Shown here piece after piece: positions 59,063-64,000 of a stretch of DNA of 64,000 nt. The position numbers and the translations under genes were made by a program. The stretch covers positions 109,678 through 173,677 of the forward strand of contig NZ_QJVJ01000013.1 in the NCBI RefSeq assembly GCF_003217775.1. Reading direction: 5' to 3'. Under the pieces are notes generated by a model. That model was not told the DNA's origin and did no database searches. It saw only the letters and a list, made by a program, of their open reading frames with translations. Each line of letters opens with the position of its first letter. Position 1 is the stretch's first letter. This DNA comes from Paenibacillus flagellatus (GTDB lineage Bacteria > Bacillota > Bacilli > Paenibacillales > NBRC-103111).

Positions 59063-61498
59063 ATGGAGCTGCAAGGACAATACCACCTCGGATTGGTCAT
59101 CCTGTCCTACTTTGTCGCGGTTCTCGCTTCCTATACGGCGCTCGATCTGGCGGGGCGCGTCACCGCCGCGAACGGATCGGCGAGGAAGCTGTGGCTGGTT
59201 TGCGGCGCGATCGCGATGGGCTCGGGCATTTGGTCGATGCATTTCATCGGCATGCTGGCGTTCCATCTGTCGATTCCGGCCCGGTACGAATACGGGATCG
59301 TCCTTCTCTCCTACGTCATCGCGGTGCTATCCTCGGGAATCGCCCTGTACGTCGTCAGCCGCGAGTCGCTTCGGCTGCATTCGCTGCTGGGCGGCGGCCT
59401 GCTGATGGGGGCCGGCATTACCGCGATGCATTACGTCGGCATGGCGGCGATGCGGCTCGACGCCGACTTGACGTACGATCCTCTGCTCTGGGGCGTGTCG
59501 GCCTTCATCGCCGTCGGCGCGTCGATGGCCGCTTTGGCGCTCGCCTTTTACTTCCGCAGCGCGCGCAGCCGCCTCTACCTGTACGGCAAGCTGGGCAGCG
59601 GCTTCATTATGGGGGCCGCGATCGCCGGCATGCATTATACGGGAATGTACGCCGCCCGCTTCCGCACGGACGCCGAGCTCGGCGTCCACGCCGGACACGC
59701 GACGAACGCGAACGGCCTCGCCTACGTGGTGGCGCTCGCCGCCCTCATCGTCCTCGGCTTCGTCCTGCTCGCCGCCGTGTTCGACAAAAGACTCGCCTCC
59801 CAGTCGGCCCGGCTGACGGAGAGCGAGCAGCAGTTCCAGTCGCTCTTCGACAACAATTCCGACGCCGTCTTCTCGATGGACGCCTATGGCAACCTGATCG
59901 GGGTGAACCCGGCGGTCGAAGCGATTACGGGATACCCGCCCTCGCATTTCAAAGGCCGGACGTTGACGGACATCGCTGCGGACAATCGGGAGAAGGCGCT
60001 GTACCATTTCTACCGGATGCTGGAGGGCCGTTCGGAAAAGTACGAGCTGACGATCGTGCGCCGGGACGGACAGACGGTCGAGCTCTCCTTGCACCTCGTG
60101 CCGATCTCCATTCAGGGACGCGTCGTCGGCGCCTACTGTCTCGCCCGGGACATGACGGAGAGCAAGCGGGCGGAGCGCCGGATGCACCATCTCGCTTACC
60201 ATGACGAACTGACGGGCTTGCCGAACCGGAGAAGCTTTATGGACGCCGTCGACGAGCGCCTGGCGGCCGGGATCGACGGAAGCGGGCAGTTCGCGCTGTT
60301 CTCGGTCAATCTCGACCGGTTCAAATCGTTCTCTCACATGGTCGGCCATACGGTGGGGGACAAGCTGCTCCGGTCGTTCGCGGAACGGTTTCGCGAGTCG
60401 GCGGGCCGGTCGGGCGACGGCGCGATACCGGCGCGCATGGGCGGCGACGAATTCGCTTGCCTCGTTTTCCTGCATACGGAGGAAGAGGCGGCCCGAGTCG
60501 CCGCGGAGCTGATCCGGCTCGATCGGCCGTTCGTCATTGACGGACGCGAGTACCATCTGGCCGCGAGCGTCGGCTACGCGCTGTATCCCCTTCACGGCGC
60601 CGACGGCGAGTCGCTTTTGAAAAAAGCGCAGACGGCGCTCGACCATGCCAAGAAGCGGGGCGGCAGCCAGACTCGGGTGTACGACGCCACGATGGAGGAT
60701 GCGCTTGAGCGCAAGCTCGAAATCGAGGAAGGGCTGCGCAAGGCGATCGAACGCGGCGAGCTGCTCGTCTACTACCAGCCGCAAGTCGAGCTCAAGTCCG
60801 GCGCGCTTATCGGGGCGGAGGCGCTGGTCCGGTGGAAGCATCCGGACAAAGGGCTCGTCCCGCCGGGGCAGTTCATCCCGGTCGCCGAGGAGACCGGCCT
60901 GATCAAGCCGATCGGCGAATGGGTGCTGCGGGAGGCGTGCCGGCAGGCGAAGGCTTGGCAGGACGCCGGCCACCCGCCGATCACCGTGTCGGTCAATTTG
61001 TCGAACCGGCAATTCGAGGAGCAGCATTTGGCGCAAACGGTAGGCGACGTCTTGGCGGAATGCGGATTGGATCCAAGCTATTTGGAGCTCGAAATTACCG
61101 AGAGCATGGCGATGGACGTCATGCGCACGCTCCCGGCGCTCGAGAATTTGAAGGGGCTCGGCATCCAGATCAGCATCGACGATTTCGGCACCGGCTACAG
61201 CTCGCTCAGTTATTTGAAACGATTCCCGATCGACAAGATCAAGATCGACAGGTCGTTCGTGCAGGATATCGCCCATCCGAGCGAGAGCGATACGGCGATC
61301 GTGTCCGCCATCGTCGCCGTCGCGCACCACCTGAAGCTGAAGGTGATCGCCGAAGGCGTCGAGACGGCGGAGCAGCTCGAGTTTTTGCGCCAGCAGCGGT
61401 GCGATTTGCTGCAGGGCTACTATTACAGTCCGCCCGTTCCCGCGGATCGGTTCGAGCAGTTGATCCGCGATTTCCCCGGCCGCTCTACGCCTGCGTAG
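59063..61498 (+). CDS. MHYT-PAS-GGDEF-EAL protein, probable c-di-GMP phosphodiesterase
   Basis: 811 aa. Seven-helix MHYT sensor (about 8-240) with metal-ligand motifs SMHFIGM (58 on), AMHYVGM (121 on) and MHYTGM (190 on). PAS domain (about 252-370), GGDEF domain (about 378-540) with motif GGDEF at 460-464, and EAL domain (about 550-805) with EAL at 586-588. The EAL catalytic residues all look intact: [42 protein letters not shown] and QGYYYS. The GGDEF metal site is altered: the usual DLDxFKxIND reads [13 protein letters not shown] 59063 has GGAG 8 nt upstream; ATG 59057 is too close to it. Single gene. Confidence 0.92.
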   Translation: MELQGQYHLGLVILSYFVAVLASYTALDLAGRVTAANGSARKLWLVCGAIAMGSGIWSMHFIGMLAFHLSIPARYEYGIVLLSYVIAVLSSGIALYVVSRESLRLHSLLGGGLLMGAGITAMHYVGMAAMRLDADLTYDPLLWGVSAFIAVGASMAALALAFYFRSARSRLYLYGKLGSGFIMGAAIAGMHYTGMYAARFRTDAELGVHAGHATNANGLAYVVALAALIVLGFVLLAAVFDKRLASQSARLTESEQQFQSLFDNNSDAVFSMDAYGNLIGVNPAVEAITGYPPSHFKGRTLTDIAADNREKALYHFYRMLEGRSEKYELTIVRRDGQTVELSLHLVPISIQGRVVGAYCLARDMTESKRAERRMHHLAYHDELTGLPNRRSFMDAVDERLAAGIDGSGQFALFSVNLDRFKSFSHMVGHTVGDKLLRSFAERFRESAGRSGDGAIPARMGGDEFACLVFLHTEEEAARVAAELIRLDRPFVIDGREYHLAASVGYALYPLHGADGESLLKKAQTALDHAKKRGGSQTRVYDATMEDALERKLEIEEGLRKAIERGELLVYYQPQVELKSGALIGAEALVRWKHPDKGLVPPGQFIPVAEETGLIKPIGEWVLREACRQAKAWQDAGHPPITVSVNLSNRQFEEQHLAQTVGDVLAECGLDPSYLELEITESMAMDVMRTLPALENLKGLGIQISIDDFGTGYSSLSYLKRFPIDKIKIDRSFVQDIAHPSESDTAIVSAIVAVAHHLKLKVIAEGVETAEQLEFLRQQRCDLLQGYYYSPPVPADRFEQLIRDFPGRSTPA

Positions 61499-61579
61499 GG
61501 CGGTTTTGCTTTACCCCGCTTTCTGCTACAATGGGACGTATCGCGGCACGAGCCGCTTAACGGAAAGGTGGCGTTCTCT

Positions 61580-62251
61580 TTGGAATTCATCCGTATTACC
61601 GGTATCGACGATCCGTATTTTCGCCAAATGCACGAGCTGATGGGACGCATTTTCCCGCCGGAGGAGGTGCTCGCGTTCGACCTGTGGGCCGAGCCGCTCC
61701 GCGACGAGGGGCTTCGCGTCTGTGTCGCCGTTCACGAGGGGGAGGTGGTCGGAGCGACCGAATACCGGTACTACCCGGACATGGGCGTCGCGATGACGGA
61801 TTTTACGATCATCGGGCGGGAAGGGCTCGGCATCGGCCGGTTTTTGGCACAGGAGCGGCAAGCCGATTTGTTCCAATGGGTGAAGCGGACGGGCGGCGCG
61901 TTGACCGGCATGTTCGCGGAAATTTACAACCCGTATCTCGTGGAGGAACACGCCTTCGGCGGCATCAAGCCGATGGACCCGTTCGTCCGCCGCGAGGTGC
62001 TGTCGCATCTCGGCTACCGGCGTCTCGACTTCCCGTATGTGCACCCTTCGTGGGAATTGAACGGGGAAGCGGTAACCGGGCTCGACTTGTGCTTCCTTCC
62101 TTACGACGAAACGATCGGGGAGCTTCCGGCCTCGCTCGTCGCCAAGTTTTTGACGACGTATTACGCGATCCAGGAGCGGAAGCCGGAGGCTTGGTACGGC
62201 ATGATCCGCGATCTGGAGAACAGGGATACGATTCCGCTGCGGCCGATTTGA
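61580..62251 (+). CDS. GNAT-family N-acetyltransferase-like protein
   Basis: 223 aa. ITGIDDPYFRQMHELMGRIF, a central RVCVAVHEGEVVGATEYRYY with GNAT beta-strand character, and the acceptor part YRRLDFPYVHPSWE. The acetyl-CoA loop Q/RxxGxG/A is reduced to GREGLGIGRFLAQERQADLF, so catalysis is plausible but unproven. TTG 61580 is preferred over a GTG at 61568 because AAAGGTGG is 8 nt before it. Next gene 13 nt downstream, likely one operon. Confidence 0.65.
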   Translation: MEFIRITGIDDPYFRQMHELMGRIFPPEEVLAFDLWAEPLRDEGLRVCVAVHEGEVVGATEYRYYPDMGVAMTDFTIIGREGLGIGRFLAQERQADLFQWVKRTGGALTGMFAEIYNPYLVEEHAFGGIKPMDPFVRREVLSHLGYRRLDFPYVHPSWELNGEAVTGLDLCFLPYDETIGELPASLVAKFLTTYYAIQERKPEAWYGMIRDLENRDTIPLRPI

Positions 62252-62264
62252 CGGAGGGACGCGC

Positions 62265-63440
62265 ATGTTCAATCGGTTGAAGGAACGGGCGAAAGGACCG
62301 GACGGCGCGGTCGATTTTTTGCGGGACGACTATGTCGCGGAGGCCGGCGCCGCGATCGGGCTGCCGGAGGAGATCGTCGGGGCGATGCGTGCCGGGGCGG
62401 CCGCGATTCGCGATGACGGCGCGTCGGCCGAGACGGCCCGTACGTTGTACCGGGAGCTGTTCGTCGATGCGCTTCCGCCGGGGCCGGTCAACGAACGGCT
62501 GTTGGCGTCCGGGCCGTACGCCGGGATGATGGCGGCGCTCGTCTATTTGGGCGCGCTGCCGCCGCTGATCGAACGGTACGAATCGAGGCGCATTCCCGAG
62601 CGGGTGCTCGTCATGACGATGGAGGACATGACGATCTGGATGCGCCGCCACCGGGAGCTGCACGGGGAATGGGGGCTCAGCCAGCTCGGCTGGCTGATCA
62701 AGCATTGGACCGGCTCGCTGTTCCGGCTCGGCCGGCTGCAGTTTACGTTCATGGCGTACGACAAGCCGTTCCGGGCGTTCCGCAGCCGGTCGACCGGACA
62801 AGTCGCGGTGCTGTGCGAGGCGGGCGTCCGTTACCGGGCGGACGGGCAAGTCGACGGGACGAACGGCACGTACGACCCGAACGGCGGCTGGGTATCGTCG
62901 TACGCGTTCGACGGGGCGGTTCATACGGGCAGCCCGGTGTCGCCGGCCGGAGCGGCGGTCCGTACGCCGATCGCGCTCGACGGGGCCGAATGGGAGCCGG
63001 CGCTGGAAAGGGGAGACGTCGTGCTGGACGTCCACATTCCCGAAGGCGGCAAAATGTCCCGCGACCTGTGCCGCGAGTCGTACGGGCAAGCGATCGCATT
63101 CGCCGCGGAGCATTTCCCCGAGAAGCCGTTCCGCGCGTTCGTCTGCGCGTCGTGGCTGCTCGCGCCGCAGTTTCCGGGTCTGCTTCCGCCGGACTCGAAC
63201 ATCGTGCGGTTCCAGAGCGATTATTTCATCACGCCCATCCTGTCCGACGAGGAGCAGACGCTCGAGCGGGTATACGGCTTCGGCACGAAGCTCGCCGATC
63301 TGCCTCGCGTCCCCCGCGACAGCTCGCTGCAGCGCATCGTGTACGATCATTTGACGGCGGGTGGCGCGATTCACGGCGCGGCCGGATTGCTGCTGCGGGA
63401 CGATTGGGAGCGGGGAACGGCGCGCGCGCCGATCGGCTGA
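62265..63440 (+). CDS. Acyltransferase-domain protein (GNAT_C/DUF5596-like)
   Basis: 391 aa, soluble. Helical N-terminal half (about 1-150) and beta-rich C-terminal half with HWTGSLFRLGRLQFTFMAYD, GDVVLDVHIPEGGKMSRDLC and VCASWLLAPQFPGLLPPDSN. The 'G..FRLGRLQF' and 'VLDVHIPEGGKM' blocks are those I associate with the NAT_N/GNAT_C acyltransferase pair; the substrate is unknown. It is coupled to the GNAT-like gene upstream. Confidence 0.65.
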   Translation: MFNRLKERAKGPDGAVDFLRDDYVAEAGAAIGLPEEIVGAMRAGAAAIRDDGASAETARTLYRELFVDALPPGPVNERLLASGPYAGMMAALVYLGALPPLIERYESRRIPERVLVMTMEDMTIWMRRHRELHGEWGLSQLGWLIKHWTGSLFRLGRLQFTFMAYDKPFRAFRSRSTGQVAVLCEAGVRYRADGQVDGTNGTYDPNGGWVSSYAFDGAVHTGSPVSPAGAAVRTPIALDGAEWEPALERGDVVLDVHIPEGGKMSRDLCRESYGQAIAFAAEHFPEKPFRAFVCASWLLAPQFPGLLPPDSNIVRFQSDYFITPILSDEEQTLERVYGFGTKLADLPRVPRDSSLQRIVYDHLTAGGAIHGAAGLLLRDDWERGTARAPIG

Positions 63441-63528
63441 AGCGTCCGGGCGTTTCGGGGGCTTTACATAACGGCGGGACGTTCGGCGCATCCTATGGGA
63501 AGATTTCGCCCATAAGGAGGCTTCATCC

Positions 63529-63714
63529 ATGTCGAACAAGTACAACAACAACAAGCACGACGCTTCGCCGAAGGACAACCAGACGCCGGCGACGAACGAG
63601 CACGGCGAGCTGCGCAGCGGACGGCTCAGCATGATCAAAAACCATAACCCGACCAAAGAAGCGCCGGAGAACGAATATTTGGATTCGATGACGAACGATC
63701 GCGGCGATCATTGA
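63529..63714 (+). CDS. Small hydrophilic protein
   Basis: 61 aa, Asn/Lys/Asp-rich (MSNKYNNNKHDASPKDNQTP), no signal or membrane segment, probably disordered. AAGGAGG lies 10 nt before the ATG, which makes it a real gene. Similar small hydrophilic proteins are often spore-associated in Bacilli, but no family is recognised. Confidence 0.6.
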   Translation: MSNKYNNNKHDASPKDNQTPATNEHGELRSGRLSMIKNHNPTKEAPENEYLDSMTNDRGDH

Positions 63715-63756
63715 TCGCATCGATCGGACGAATACGGGAACCGAAAAGAAGCGGAA

Positions 63757-63773
63757 AGACCGCCCGCCGGTCT
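63757..63773 (+). other. Hairpin after the small protein gene, adjacent to the IS end
   Basis: AGACCG / CGGTCT with a 5-nt loop, without a T tract because the IS sequence starts at its last base. It looks like a terminator whose T run was displaced by the insertion. Confidence 0.45.
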
Positions 63774-64000
63774 GAACTGCACCCCGTCAAGTAGACAGTA
63801 CAAATAAGTAAAAGAATTAGACGGCTTTAGTCCTATATTCCTTAGGACTGAGGCCGTTTAATTTTGCCTGTATTCGCTTGTTCGTGTAAAAGTAAATATA
63901 GGCGTCAATGGCTTTCTCCAGTTCCTCGAACGTATGGTATGAGTTCAGATGATACATCTCGCACTTCAAGGTCCCCCAGAAGGCTTCCATAGGTCCGTTG
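63773..64000 (-). mobile_element. IS3-family element, one end (continues past the window)
   Basis: The terminal sequence TGAACTGCACCCCGTCAAGT has the TG end of IS3/IS150-type inverted repeats and is followed by the transposase 3' end. AT-richer than the surroundings. The other end is outside the window. Confidence 0.8.
63817..64000 (-). CDS. IS3-family transposase OrfB, C-terminal part (partial)
   Basis: 61 residues are visible on the minus strand, open at the window edge. NGPMEAFWGTLKCEMYHLNS contains the final Glu of the DDE catalytic triad, followed by YIYFYTNKRIQAKLNGLSPK and a TAA. This is the IS150/IS3 integrase core ending. Intact as far as visible. Confidence 0.88.
   Translation of the reverse strand, partial: NGPMEAFWGTLKCEMYHLNSYHTFEELEKAIDAYIYFYTNKRIQAKLNGLSPKEYRTKAV

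Overview
The window looks like a chromosomal segment of a GC-rich, endospore-forming Paenibacillaceae bacterium (Cohnella/Paenibacillus type). The reasons are a gerA-type germination operon, strong GGAGG ribosome sites, Spo0A-, LexA- and CcpA-like operator sequences of Bacillus type, a c-di-AMP (ydaO-type) riboswitch, and an LplB/YtcP-like sugar importer with a membrane-bound AraC regulator. Taxon and functions are inferred by reading alone; no database search was run.

Layout. 1-912: end of an Ig-like repeat protein. 1032-9789: a MacAB-type ABC export operon with a secreted beta-sandwich protein, then a gene remnant, then an OmpR-type two-component system; the export operon and the regulator share the same 11-bp-phased TTCAG promoter boxes. 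9952-13678: gerAB-gerAA-gerAC spore germination operon. 14010-18486: thioesterase, MFS transporter with ROK regulator, nucleotidyltransferase and a truncated LysR gene. 18664-21846: GH38 alpha-mannosidase. 21861-25787: QacA/EmrB-type drug exporter with a second two-component system. 25977-28528: two MpsC (DUF2294) proteins around an orphan sensor kinase. 28542-33167: housekeeping and envelope genes (DUF1992, uracil-DNA glycosylase, polysaccharide deacetylase, 3D-domain protein under a c-di-AMP riboswitch, Tag glycosylase). 33214-41582 (minus strand): carbohydrate uptake cluster made of an AraC-type membrane regulator, two permeases, a binding lipoprotein and an unrecognised toroid-type enzyme. 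41791-47203: tRNA-Thr and small or singleton genes, including a LexA-boxed radical SAM gene and an enolase-superfamily enzyme.

47391-54711 is the most interesting part: a mannose-based envelope or exopolysaccharide glycosylation cluster (GDP-mannose pyrophosphorylase, small coiled-coil protein, a processive GT2 synthase fused to two MshEN-type c-di-GMP-binding modules, a GT-C membrane protein, a GtrB/DPM1-like polyprenyl-phosphate transferase, GtrA). It is preceded by several matches to the Spo0A box. A MHYT-PAS-GGDEF-EAL protein with an intact EAL but altered GGDEF metal site lies 4.4 kb further on, also behind a Spo0A-like box. Together these suggest sporulation/biofilm control of a polysaccharide synthase through Spo0A and c-di-GMP. 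Between them lie a heterodimeric ABC exporter with a divergent ArsR-type regulator. The window ends with an acyltransferase-like pair, a small hydrophilic protein, and the end of an IS3-family element cut by the window edge.
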